Source of the DNA: Halictus rubicundus
Lineage: Eukaryota > Arthropoda > Insecta > Hymenoptera > Halictidae
Direction of reading: 5' to 3'
Assembly: GCF_050948215.1 (NCBI RefSeq)
Contig: NC_135165.1
Location: 8,860,001-8,924,000 of the forward strand
DNA length: 64,000 nt
Position numbers and translations under genes: made by a program. Below, one piece after another: positions 12,940 through 23,452 of the stretch. Under the pieces are notes generated by a model. That model worked only from the letters and a program-made list of their open reading frames with translations, did not search any database and had not been told where the DNA came from. Numbering within the stretch: the first letter of the stretch is position 1; each line of letters begins with the position of its first letter.

Positions 12940-14300
12940 CCCCCTTTTTCATGAAATCCTACAATAGTGTTTGTTCCTCTCTGATGTTCTCTTTAGTGTT
13001 AGCTATAAATGTGTTCATGGAAGGATGGTTGAGACATAATCCTCCTGTGACGAATTTAAAATTAATGAACACTTTTAACACATCTATCAGTGGCTAACTG
13101 TAAGACAGTTCCCAAAAACGTTGATCTTGCATGAAGATGTCCACAGTCTGTTTACGATGCTCCCAGGTCCAGAAGGTTATGAAAAATGCAGAATAAAATT
13201 CAAGAATAAAATATGATTATTGGGAAATCAACGATAAATGACAAGATCAGAGCCACAACGGAGCAACAGGAAGCCATACAGTGACCTAATGATCTGAATC
13301 GTTGAAAGACAGAAGCCCAACAAAAATCGTCGAAGTACTCCAGAGATCAAGAAAGAGGTTTTTTCGAGTGATCGAGGCAAGAATCGCGATAGTTGGCGAA
13401 ATCGTGTACGGAAATTCGGTTGTCCGCGGTTAACCGTCGGCGTTGGAGGCCACAAGTCTCTCGCTGAAGGATGCGTTTCCGGTTGAACGAGCGACCAAGA
13501 GTAGAGGGCGAGAGAGCTTCTGCTTCGGGGGCTCTCTGCACACGGTGTAAAGAGCCATTAATAAGGACTGCCTAATTTCATGAAAGCCCGGGGCCTCGAA
13601 CTATTATCTAGGAAACGTAACTCGGTCGAAGAGCGATTAAACGGACGCCACCAAAATACGTCAAGCTGCGGCGGGCTGCGCCTGACAGAAAACCTATAGA
13701 CGGAACAACCATTAATGAAATGACAAATGTGTTCTTGTCGCAGGCACGAGCGACCCTGCGTTCTAGCTAGCTGGATAGCTCCGGATAGCTGGCTGGATAC
13801 CGAACGAGCGTTTACAAGCCTGTCCACGGCCACGGCTCGCAAAATAAAATATTATACGAATGCGTGATTTACTGACACCTGGCTATATAGGGGGGGGGGG
13901 GCGGAGAGGATGCTCGATTGATCGCACTTTGCGAAACCACCCACGCTCGTTTATTTGCAATTTTAACCGCCGAGGCCTGTGACAGAAAACTTGCACCCAA
14001 TGCAAAACAACTACAACGTTGGAAGACTAATAAATTGTAATATCAGAGCACGAATTGTTTGTGAAGAAACATTGTAAAATTGTTAAACTCGTGCTGCTAT
14101 TTTTAACTTAACCTTTTCATTCATGCACTGTTCATATTTGAGCGCAACTTCAGACCATATGAAGAGACATTATGAACAAGAGATTGCGATGAACTCTCCT
14201 AAACTAGCAAGTGGTTGATTCTTTTCTGACTCAGAATTATCAATTGTTATGTTCTGTCTTTAAATATATAGGTCGTCACATAAATAAGCTTGGTAACTAT
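12940..14300. other. Unique non-coding DNA
   Basis: No gene or repeat recognised except a G homopolymer near 13890. Short open frames around 13230-13840 on the minus strand have no features. I see no RNA gene. Confidence 0.5.
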
Positions 14301-14304
14301 ACAT

Positions 14305-15277
14305 ACATACTGTAACGTTGGCCCTTTTCTCCGCGTAGGAAGACGGGAACGGGGCCAACTCCGGGAATTTACGGGCACAAAGGCCGGGTCGTGTACGGCC
14401 GTGAGTACGCGGTCCTCCCGGTACAACCGACTTCTCGAAGTTCCGAATCGAAAAAGAGAGCCTTCTGCTCGGACGCCAGGCAGCGGAAGGGTGCCACGTG
14501 GAACGCGAAGACCTCTCGCCCTCGGGCGAAGCGGAGGGCGGAAGTAGTTCCTTCGAGAACCGCGAGACGGAACGGAGACGCGAATAGGTACAAGTTTCGG
14601 ACACGGGAATAACGGGGACAGCCCTCACGGCAGGGCGGATCGCGCAGGTCGAAATAACGAATTACGGAATTGGCTCTAGTTGTTTATTACAAGTCAGTCA
14701 CTCGAGAGCCCGCGCTCTTCATACAAGTTAGCGAACAGGTGGAGGTTACGCAGCGCGTAGTTGTCGTTACTATAAAAGATCGCCGCGCTCGTGCGGTACT
14801 TCGGCACGAGGTAAACGTTCGCCGGGACGAAACTTCGCGGAACGCATTTGGACGGCGCGATTACAAGGTGACTGTCGTGATAGTTCCCGAAACGATGCGG
14901 ACGTCAACGCTACTCGAAGCCTTAGTCCCGACTTTTCCTAATTGGGCGCGCTACGCACGCGAAATCCTGGAATGTAGGACCGTGCCCTCGATTGGTCCTC
15001 AGGCGTCGGACCATACACGAAAAATTATGACGACCGCGTTTCGCGGCCGGGGGAGGTCCGAAACGTCCCCATGGTACGACTGCACCACCCTCGCCGAGGC
15101 CCCATTTCAAGTGGCTGGATGAGGCGGCGGCAGGACCGCGAAAGGGGATGTCTGGTGTGCGACCGGGGCCTTCGTCCCGCGTCGTCGCCTCCGGGTTGTC
15201 TGGCCCGTGTGCAGTGGCTCCATTTTCCAAATGCATGTGCACATAACTTTTCTCGTAGTGGCCATGGGATTGTCGAC
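14305..15277. other. CpG-rich block interrupted by transposons (possible LTR-element remnant)
   Basis: Very CpG-rich DNA with open frames in several phases on both strands. A segment from TGTAACGTTGG (about 14310) to GCGATTACA (about 14866) has LTR-like ends and contains CTATAAAAG at about 14770. No target duplication, primer-binding site or protein motif could be found, so the LTR idea is weak. The block stops at 15277 where element A begins, and similar CpG-rich sequence resumes at 18042. Confidence 0.3.
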
Positions 15278-15282
15278 GGGCG

Positions 15283-16444
15283 CACAGTGGTCCCAAATCG
15301 CCAAAACGTGGTCAAAACCTCACAACTTATTAAAAAATTATTGGTTCTGCTTGAAAATTGGTATTAGGCTGTTTTTGGGGTCGCTGACCACGAATCTGAA
15401 CTTGAAATTAGAAAATTCGCTGTCTCATATTGACCTGACCAAGGGGAAACACTAATTCTCCGGATAGCAAACTCTACCCTTTGTATTGTATAAAGTAGGT
15501 ATTCTATTCGCACTTCATAGTTCCCAAAGAAGAAAGAATTGTAGAACTGCTTGTCCTTTTACGTACAATAAGACCCCATAATAAAAAATATAGGTTTCCA
15601 TTTGAAAAAACAAAGTTGACCTTCAAATGACCTTGAAAACGCCATCCAAATAAAAAACTGATACTGCCTTGGACACGTGTTTTACACTTTTTTAATATTT
15701 TTTATACTTTTCGAGATATTCGGCTGCAAAGTTTTCAAATGAACAGCCGATATAAAAACAGCGTTCGTGTTTGAAAAATATAAAAAAATTTCGGATATAT
15801 CATTTTTTATGAAAAAACTGACATTCTATTCAAAATCTGTTTAAATTTTACAGAAAGACTTATTGCATATCTCTCACAGTTTGACAAGAAATGCAAGGAA
15901 AGCACATAAAATACCTACTCTGCGTTACAAAAAACAGTGCTACGACCGCAGAGGCACCTAGGTGCAGCTAATTTTTTTTATAATTGCAAGATAGTACTAT
16001 GTAATAGAAGCTCCAACAAGTTTTAGCGTGGGACCGTGTGGGACTTGCAACTTTTACTCTAAATCGTGAAAATGTATGCCTTCACTTTTACTCTTTCTTT
16101 GCATACACAGCAATCAGTTAACAATAAACATTTGGCACTAAAACCTATGCAACTTACCTCCACAAACAGCATCCATAATGCACAATTAAAATCGAAACGT
16201 TTCAACACAATTTGTACACTGTGCACTTGAAATTCGCAATGTGCTTCACAAGCTTAAATAGGTATGGTCTAATGAACTCGAAGTTCGGACTGTGACTGTT
16301 GGTCAGGTATAGAAAACGACCTTTTTGCTGTTTACCCCCACTTAGAAACACTCTTAGAGTAACCAACCCCATACTTAAAACTTACCTAGCTGAAAGTTCA
16401 TACTTTAGGTTTTGGCCACGTTTTCCGGCTTTGGGACCACTGTG
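15283..16444. mobile_element. CACAGTGG-ended DNA element A
   Basis: Left end CACAGTGGTCCCAAA and right end TTTGGGACCACTGTG form inverted termini that stay similar for about 45 bp (both continue into AAAACGTGG and CAAAACCT). GGGCG directly precedes the left end (15278-15282) and follows the right end (16445-16449). The interior is AT-rich with no transposase frame, so the element is non-autonomous. The superfamily is not certain; GTGGTCCC also occurs in P-element termini, but that alone is weak evidence. Confidence 0.65.
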
Positions 16445-16449
16445 GGGCG

Positions 16450-18036
16450 CACAGTGGTGTCAAATGGCCAAAAAGTGACAAAAAATCTGTAAAAACGGAA
16501 CTATCCAACGAATTTGTTTGAAAATTTGTGGACAGATTACCACAGGTACAACCCTTATTTGGCAAAAAAAATTTTTTTTTAAAGTTGTTAACATTAAGTA
16601 ATATGGGCTAATCGAAAATCTCTGTTTTCTGACCATTTTTTATTTATGGAAGCATACAACAACTCCTTTAATAGATTTTGGTCTGGAACTAATCGTTTTG
16701 ACAAGGTGTACTATTGATCTAACTTTGTGCAAAAAATCATGAGACCCTTCGAGACCCTTTCGCCACAATTTAAGTTTAAATATCAACTTTCAGAATTTCC
16801 AAGAGTGAATCGTGCGGAGGTTACGATTATTTGATGTTCCAGGTGAAATTTTTTAGGAATATTTCTAAATAGTAAAGAAAAATGTGAAGTGCATATGATT
16901 TATTAATTTTTTATGTATAACAAAATATTTAATGTGGGATGAATGGTTCATTGTGCGTGCGTGCGTGCGGGCGACCGGATCATGTTGCGACGGTCCGGCG
17001 CCGGTATGTTTGGAAAACTCGAGTGACTGAGGAGGCGTGAATGAAAAGTGTTTAGGTCTAAGTGATAGGAGAGTTTGTGTGTTTCCAAGAATGAAAGCGA
17101 TGGATGCAAGAAACAGAGTGCAAGCGAGATGAATGCAAGGGGGTAAAAGCCTATAAAGCGTGGATGTTCGGGAAGAGCAGAGAGTAGAGTTGCGACTGCC
17201 TTGCGAGAAAGAGTGTTAATCGTGTCAGCGTTATATATCGTTATTTCTTCTAAATATATTAATATTCAGTAAAGTGTTTCGAAGAGATTAATCTCCCCAT
17301 TTCCCAAAATTCCTACATTAATAACAATTTTTTTTATCTTACATAAATTATTTTTATAGCGTTCATTGGAGCACTACCAAAAAATACCTGTTGCATTTTT
17401 GCGACAGTGGTCCAGTGAACGAAAACTTTGTTTATTTAACAGAAAAAATTGTTATTAAATATTTTTTTATATGTATGAATGTCACATTTTTATTTATTAT
17501 CTGATATGTATCCCTTAAAAATTTCATCTGAAACATCAAATAATGGTGACTTACGCGCGATTCATTCTTGGAAATTCTGAAAATTGATATTTAAACTTAA
17601 ATTGCGGCGAAAGCATCTCGAAGTATCTCATGAAATTTTGCACAAAGCTAAATCAATATTATAACTTGCCAAAACGATTAGTTCCAGATCGAAGCTATTC
17701 AAAGGATTTTTTGTATTCCTCCATAAATAAAAAATGAGCGTAACGCAAAGAGGCTTCAGGTTAGTCCATATTACTTAATGTTAAACAACTTTTTTGGAAA
17801 ATTTTTTTTGCCAGTTTATAGTTGAAGACATTTGCAATAATCCATATGATTTGTAGACCTCTAAGTATTCAATTATAGGCGGAGTAATTACATACCTATC
17901 TCCGTAATAAAATTTTTTTTCAAAAATCTGACTTTGGCACATCATGCACGCACTATTAGGCTATACAAAAATAATTTTTTTTTATAAAAATCGAAAATTT
18001 ATAAAATGGATTCTTTGCCGCCTTGGCACCACTGTG
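16450..18036. mobile_element. CACAGTGG-ended giant fold-back element B
   Basis: Begins CACAGTGGTGTCAAA and ends GGCACCACTGTG, abutting element A with only GGGCG between them and followed by GGGCG at 18037-18041. The left half from about 16540 and the right half to about 17940 are diverged inverted copies of each other, for example TTTGATGTTCCAG on the left against CTGAAACATCAAA on the right, and CGATTAGTTCC on the right against GGAACTAATCG on the left. The turn is near 17370. Without the inserted solo LTR it would be about 1.2 kb. No transposase is encoded. Confidence 0.75.
16933..17317 (+). mobile_element. Solo LTR, Ty3/gypsy-like, TTAA target duplication
   Basis: A 385-bp segment starts TGTGGGA and ends TCCTACA, and is flanked by TTAA on both sides (16929-16932, 17318-17321). 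It has a TATAAAG box at 17152-17158, an initiator-like GAGAGTAGAGTTGCGACTGCC-type stretch downstream split by a few bases, and a variant poly(A) signal (AGTAAA) near 17270. The opposite arm of the palindrome carries the unoccupied site AAATATTTAATAACAATTTT, which shows that the segment is an insertion with a 4-bp duplication. Four-bp duplications are usual for insect gypsy/errantivirus-type LTR elements. Only the LTR remains; no internal coding DNA is present. Confidence 0.8.
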
Positions 18037-18041
18037 GGGCG

Positions 18042-18270
18042 GTCCCACGAAGCGAGGCGCCCTTCGATGTAGACGCGAAACTTGTTGGGTGCGCCCAGCA
18101 CGTCCCCAAACCCAAACGTCCGTGCTCGGCGCGCGCGAAATTCCTCAGAAATCGATCTACGATCGATACGGAAGTTCCTCGGGGAGCGCTTCCTAATCTT
18201 TCGAGCATGGGTTTAGCGCGATAATCGGCGGTCCAGTCCTTCCGATAGATCGAAATGGGCAGAGAAGTGA
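18042..18270. other. Continuation of the CpG-rich block
   Basis: CpG-rich sequence of the same texture as 14305-15277 resumes right after element B and ends near 18270, where AT-rich DNA begins. If elements A and B were removed, the two parts would join. The stretch 18271-19237 that follows is unique DNA without a recognisable gene. Confidence 0.4.
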
Positions 18271-19245
18271 CGTTGTAAAAATTTCAAATTTGCAAATACA
18301 TTTTGTAGCTTTCAACCGAACTTATTAATGTTACAACCTAATGGATGTAAATTACAAATTTAAGCCAGGAACATATGCATTTAATCTGAACACAAACCAT
18401 TTAAGAGAGTATCTAAGGGACCTTTACCTTTACGTGAATATCCAAGTAAACAGTTGCATATCCTAGTTGAAATAAATTCGTTTGTGCGAATCACGCAATA
18501 ACGCTAATTCGAAAGTGCATACTGCACGTGTGCCGATGCAAATGCACCTGTAATCCTTTGGGCGTAATCGCGTGAGACGTCTGCGACGTATTTCTCACTC
18601 GACGTTTCAACAGGTAGCGAGTTTCGTGTAGAATTTAAGAGCGTGTAGAACGGAAGGGAACAGTCATTTCAATGCAGGGATTAGGGAGAAGAATGTGCAG
18701 AGGGTCAGAATGGAATGGGTCAGGACAGTTATGAGGCAGTTTGTAACGCGTGGTTCGATATTCATGTCCTGATTTCGCAAACCGGCTATAATTCTTTCCA
18801 CCGGCTGAATCCTGGCCTCCGCCTTTGAATCATGCTTACGAACGAGTAACTTATGTTTCCTCAATGGGAGCGCGGAAGCAATTTTCAGTCTAAAGGCAGC
18901 CGGACACTGTCGAACAAAAGTACCTTGCGTCTTATGAGAATTTTTCTGATAAAATTCCGAATCCTGTGCCTCATCTTTCTCATTCTTATTCTTTCGTGAC
19001 TAAATAATATTATATTTACGTTCGATTGAGTATGAGGTTCGCTGTGTTCGTATAAAAATCTGAGATTGATAGAGAATTGACAAATTGTGGCTCTGTGAAC
19101 ATTTTTCTGCAATGGATAGTGGAATTTATTCTGCTTTATGGACAAACTGATCTAATTTTTGTTATTAAATACTATATTTTTAATTATGGTATTGGTCCAC
19201 AATCACTTCAATACTTAAATACTGATAAAAAGGAATAGAATTTTA

Positions 19246-19804
19246 GGCTAAACGTTATTTCAAGAAACCAGAAATTTTTTACCTTTTTTTATGTAATCCT
19301 GCAGATTTTGGCGAGAAAATGCCGAAAATCTAAGTTTTATCCTAGGAGATCAGTAGTTCAAAAGTTATGCGTTTATAAAGATGTGAGATTTTCAGCGTTT
19401 TTTGACAGGTAAGGGCGCCGCTATATTGTTATGTATTCAGGTATCGTTCAAAAAGCGGAGCTGCGAGGACGTTGGTCAGGGGTAGGTTTGTGCGAGAAGG
19501 GGGGGTGGCGTCAAGCCGGCCCGACTACATTTTTGTAAATCTACGTTATCGACATCACCGTGTGCTTGTGCTGTCATCTAGCGACTCCGTTCGTTCAACG
19601 ACGTGTGACGCCGAGTACATACCAACCTGGCGACGCCCTTATCTTTCAAAAACGCTGAAAATCGCTCCAGTTTAAACACATTTAGCTTTTGAACTTCTGT
19701 TCTCCTAGGATTAAAACTTGGATTTTCGACATTTTTTCGTCAAAATCTACAGGATTACATAACAAAAGTAAAAAATTTTTGGTTTCCTGAGGTAAAGTTT
19801 AACC
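19246..19804. mobile_element. GGTTAAAC fold-back MITE, complete copy
   Basis: Ends GGCTAAAC and GTTTAACC are flanked by a perfect 8-bp duplication, GAATTTTA (19238-19245 and 19805-19812). Inverted arms of about 170 bp share GAAACCAGAAATTTTTT, CTACAGGATTACAT-type words, TCCTAGGA, and AACGCTGAAAATC. The unpaired centre (about 19430-19640) is homologous to the centre of the 53.9-kb copy. No transposase is encoded. Long inverted termini plus 8-bp duplications would suit a Mutator-like or hAT-like non-autonomous element. Confidence 0.85.
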
Positions 19805-19812
19805 GAATTTTA

Positions 19813-20317
19813 TTTTTACTTAACTGAAACTTGGGATTCGTATTTAACAAATCCTGTTCAATATTTTTATGCAATATAAAAAATTTCTAAGCCAATTATA
19901 CAACACAGAAGACATGAGAACATATTTCTTCATTCGATAAGTTTAGTAAGTCAAAAATTTTGTATTTCCCCTATACATTTTCCTACAAAATTTTTATACA
20001 ATTATACAAAAATATATGAAACATAGATCCGGTGAGAGTCCGAAGATGAAAAAGTATGAGCACGTATTAAAGCCATTGAAAAAGATCAATATGTATTGAA
20101 GCATTGCCTCGATTAAACGGATTTTAGAATATCGCAAGCGCTTATCTGGCTGTGTTAACCGGAAGCACGTTCGCGCCGAGTTTGTCGGATGTTTGTGTTT
20201 TAATAGAGCGATGAAATTGATTTCACGAAGAAGAGAGATCTTGGTCCGAAGAGTAGAAAAGTTCTAGCTACCTTGTTTAATCCGTTCTCTTACCCCGGTT
20301 TTCTCTGTGCGATCCAG
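19813..20317. other. Unique non-coding DNA upstream of the exon-like segment
   Basis: AT-rich to about 20110, then CpG-rich. No gene recognised. The last 30 bases form a pyrimidine tract ending in CAG at 20315-20317, described with the next entry. Confidence 0.4.
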
Positions 20318-20428
20318 GGGAGCTGCCCGCGGCGGTGCACGATGTCAACGGAGTCTCTAGGGCGTTCCTCAACCTGTGGCTAATTCACTTAACGATGAGC
20401 TACGTGTTCTCCAGATGACAATACTAAG
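20318..20428 (+). other. Exon-like segment, gene unknown
   Basis: A pyrimidine-rich tract and CAG acceptor (20315-20317) precede a 111-bp GC-richer segment that ends AAG followed by GTGAGT, a strong donor, at 20429. Only one frame (from 20320) stays open; it gives 32 residues rich in hydrophobic residues after residue 15, including FLNLWLIHLTMSYVF, and ends at TGA 20416-20418. I do not recognise the peptide. It could be a terminal coding exon portion, an untranslated or lncRNA exon, or chance. Confidence 0.25.
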
Positions 20429-20429
20429 G

Positions 20430-21081
20430 TGAGTCAATTTCTGCGGGCTGAAACGTTCCCCGGGGCGTTTCGTCACGCGTAAATATTTATCAAAGAGGTT
20501 CCCCCTTCATAACTCAAGACTCAACTCGCCGGCTCCTCGAACATGTTATTGCGCTTTTCGGTCGCCATTATCCCACTAGCTCCGTCATACTTCTATGTCT
20601 ACGCCTATGCTCCTTATTTCCATTTTTTTTTTTTTAATATTTCTATTTATCCAACATATAAAATTCAGAATAAAATTGATACAGCTTTTATGCAATGTAA
20701 AAATGGATAAAGTATCATTAGAAATAGGCTGCTGATTTTTATGCAAAATAATAATTGTTTTGGAGTTGCAGAGGAATTACATAAAAATTGATTTCTTCAT
20801 CATTTTATTCGGTCTTACATAATGTTCCAGTAATATTAATATTTATCTGATGGTTCTTCTATTTTGTGTTTCACCTATTCATGTTTGCCATAATGCCACA
20901 AATTAATAGTATATATTTAAGAAACAAGATAAGGTATACTGAACACTATATGCTTCAAAATGGCATATAACAGCCGGAGCAGCCAATGTATGTACCTTTC
21001 ACAATTTTAACCCATCAAACATGTTACAGATCAACATAAATGCAATTTGGAAAGTGTTCATTTATAAACCAAGAAAGCAAT
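20430..21081. other. Unique AT-rich non-coding DNA
   Basis: Includes a poly-T stretch near 20623-20634. No gene or repeat with definable ends. Confidence 0.5.
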
Positions 21082-21089
21082 AATGTAAC

Positions 21090-21406
21090 TAGGAGTGTGC
21101 GAGAACTCGAAATATCGGGTCGGGAACATGAAATTTTTTCAGATTCGGAACGGGTACCCGAAAATTTCGAGATTCTCGAAAGAGTCGGGATTCCCGAAAG
21201 AGTCGAGATTCCCGATAAAGTCGGGATGCTGTTCATCACGAATTATTTTCAAGAGTGTCGTATGTTATATTCTCGAAATTTTCGGGAAACCCGATTCCTT
21301 CGGGGAATCTCGAAATTTTCGGGAACCCGATCCGACCCGACCCGACCTCTTCCGGACTCGCCCCGATTATCGGATTCCCGATATTTCGGGTTTACACACA
21401 CCCCTA
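21090..21406. mobile_element. hAT-like MITE rich in TCGGG words
   Basis: Ends TAGGAGTGTGCG and CACACCCCTA are inverted (TAGGRGTGTG), as in hAT elements, and are flanked by 8-bp duplications differing at one base (AATGTAAC at 21082-21089, GATGTAAC at 21407-21414). The interior is an irregular palindrome made of repeated ATTCCCGA, TCGGGA and CGAAATTTTCG words. Three overlapping open frames cross it, but they read through repeats and encode nothing recognisable. Confidence 0.85.
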
Positions 21407-21414
21407 GATGTAAC

Positions 21415-23340
21415 ACATTATATACCACAAAATCATTCTCAAAAATAGAACGTTCCAATTCATCAACTGGTATACTCTGCAATCGCTACAACTGCCAACA
21501 TGAAATAAATATACTCCACTAACCTGATTTAATTCAACCAAGCCCAGTATATTCTCAACTTCTCGCCTGCACGTTGACCTCTCCATTTCCCCAGTTAGCC
21601 CCAGCAAACGAGGTTATTCACGGTTACATGATCAATTAGATTCTTTGTCGTAGCCGTGCTCTTTGTCCGTTTTCAGTAGTTCAGCCCATTGGATTTTGTT
21701 TCTATTCCCCCACCCCCAACCCCACCCCACTATGGTTCACCTTTTGCCGTAGCTCTCTCCTGTAATCGTTCCCCTTTCTCCTAGCCCCTTTCACCACTTT
21801 ATGATCCCCTCTCTCAGTTTACCCTCTATTTGTGATTCCGTTCACTTTCAGTTCCTTTTCACGTTACATAGCGGATTTTCCGCCTCGTTTTCCATTCAAT
21901 TTCCCCGTGCGCTTGCTCGTTTATTGGCTCCTTCTCTTTCTCCATCTCCCTCTCCCTCTGCCTTTCTCTCAAAGAGTGTTGTTTATTTACCTCAGCCGCC
22001 ATTGTATTTTCTTAACCGTGTATACGTATCGCGATCGTCGAGAAACGCGGGACACGCGACACCGGAAGCAAAGGTTTGAATTTCCCGCCGCTGTTTTGTG
22101 CGAATCTATCACACTTTCCTACTCCATCTTTTTCTTCTTATACTTCTACTTTTTTTGTTCTTCTTTTTCTACTTCTATTCTCCTTCCTCTTCTTTTTCTC
22201 TCACTCGCTGTTACGATTTGTCACTGTTTCAATTAATTCACTAGAAAACCAAATTCTGAAAATGACTAGAAGAACAAAATTTTGAAAATTACCAGAAGAA
22301 CAGAATTTTGAGAAAAGTGGCAAAAAATCTTCAATGTAAGCAAATAAAATCAACTTTAAAGCCTGTTTAAAATTTGCAGAATAATACAATGTGCTTAAGA
22401 GAACAATCTCCTTAACAGAATACTTGCTATTATTGCTGATTTAAAAAAGCGTTTACCTATCTTTCTATACAAGGTTAAACAACTTTCACCATGACACAGC
22501 TAAAAATTAGTGAAGCGCAATTAATAAAAGATTAGAAACCAGTTTTATGATTTGAAGCATATGTAAATCTGGATAATTTTAGTATTGTTTAAGATTTTAA
22601 ACGTATTTGAAGATATTGAACGTTTTACTAGCTTAAGTGTTTGTTCCTTACGGATGTTGCAAATAGTCAGACGCGTTTCTTCAGGTTCTGGGGTCGCGTT
22701 TGACTCGACCCATCCGTTCTCGCTTCTCCTCATCATCATCTTCGTGTTTCCTGTGGGCTGTTTCTTTTTCGGCCACTGTTTCCGGCGCTTTTTTACGATC
22801 TCTTTGTTCAACAGTGTACCCTAATCCGAGTTTCAGATGAGTTTCCAGACGGCCGCTTGAGAACCCATCGAGCCATAACAAAGTTGCGCGAACTTCCCTG
22901 GCTAATGCGAAATCTTCTGGCGGCTTTCGTCGCCACCCTGCAAACCGGAAGAATACGGTGACGCTTTAACGAAGAACAAATTACAAGGAGATTTTCACGC
23001 GTCGCTGCGTGCCACGACAAGCGAAACAATTTTCGTGTCAATCCATGCATTAACAACACCCCTCGAAAAATTCTGTCAGTGTCTCGAAAATCGTTCGCTG
23101 AAACGATATAAACGATTTCAATATGGAAGGTCGTCGAAGATATGGTATCGCGCAGTGGAAATTAGATTAAAAGGGAACACTGGTTTAGACGAATTTTATT
23201 TTATTGGGGTGAAATGCTAATGGAATTTTGAAATTATACTATTTGGCGCGGAGTCAATTTTCTGAAACGTTGAATGAATTATTGTAACCAGTTAGCTGTT
23301 GCAACCTCCTTGAAAAATGTGTACCTAAGTTGCGTCGCAA
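21415..23340. other. Unique non-coding DNA with pyrimidine-rich part
   Basis: 21690-22200 is strongly CT-rich on the plus strand, producing long but meaningless open frames. A short ~26-bp unit with AAGAACA is repeated three times at about 22249-22320. No gene recognised. Confidence 0.5.
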
Positions 23341-23347
23341 AAATTAA

Positions 23348-23448
23348 CCGCTGTTTGAAGTATAGCTGTTTTGACGAGTATACTCGTCATGACACAAAAT
23401 ATTGCCGTTTCTTCATGACGAGTACACTCGTCAAACACAGTTAACTGG
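23348..23448. mobile_element. Tiny TTAA-flanked (piggyBac-like) MITE
   Basis: A 101-bp element lies between TTAA sites (23344-23347, 23449-23452), with ends CC...GG. It is almost wholly palindromic. Each arm holds an 18-bp palindrome, TGACGAGTATACTCGTCA on the left (perfect) and TGACGAGTACACTCGTCA on the right (one mismatch). It has no coding capacity. TTAA target sites are the hallmark of piggyBac elements. Confidence 0.7.
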
Positions 23449-23452
23449 TTAA

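Noticed and set aside
14310..14866. Possible LTR from TGTAACG to GATTACA with a TATAAAAG box
   Set aside because: Flanks show no target duplication (CATAC against AGGTG) and there is no primer-binding site, polypurine tract or coding remnant. Kept only as a weak option within the CpG-rich block.
14670..15122. 150-codon open frame on the plus strand
   Set aside because: Opposed by long open frames on the minus strand in the same DNA and without motif; not called.
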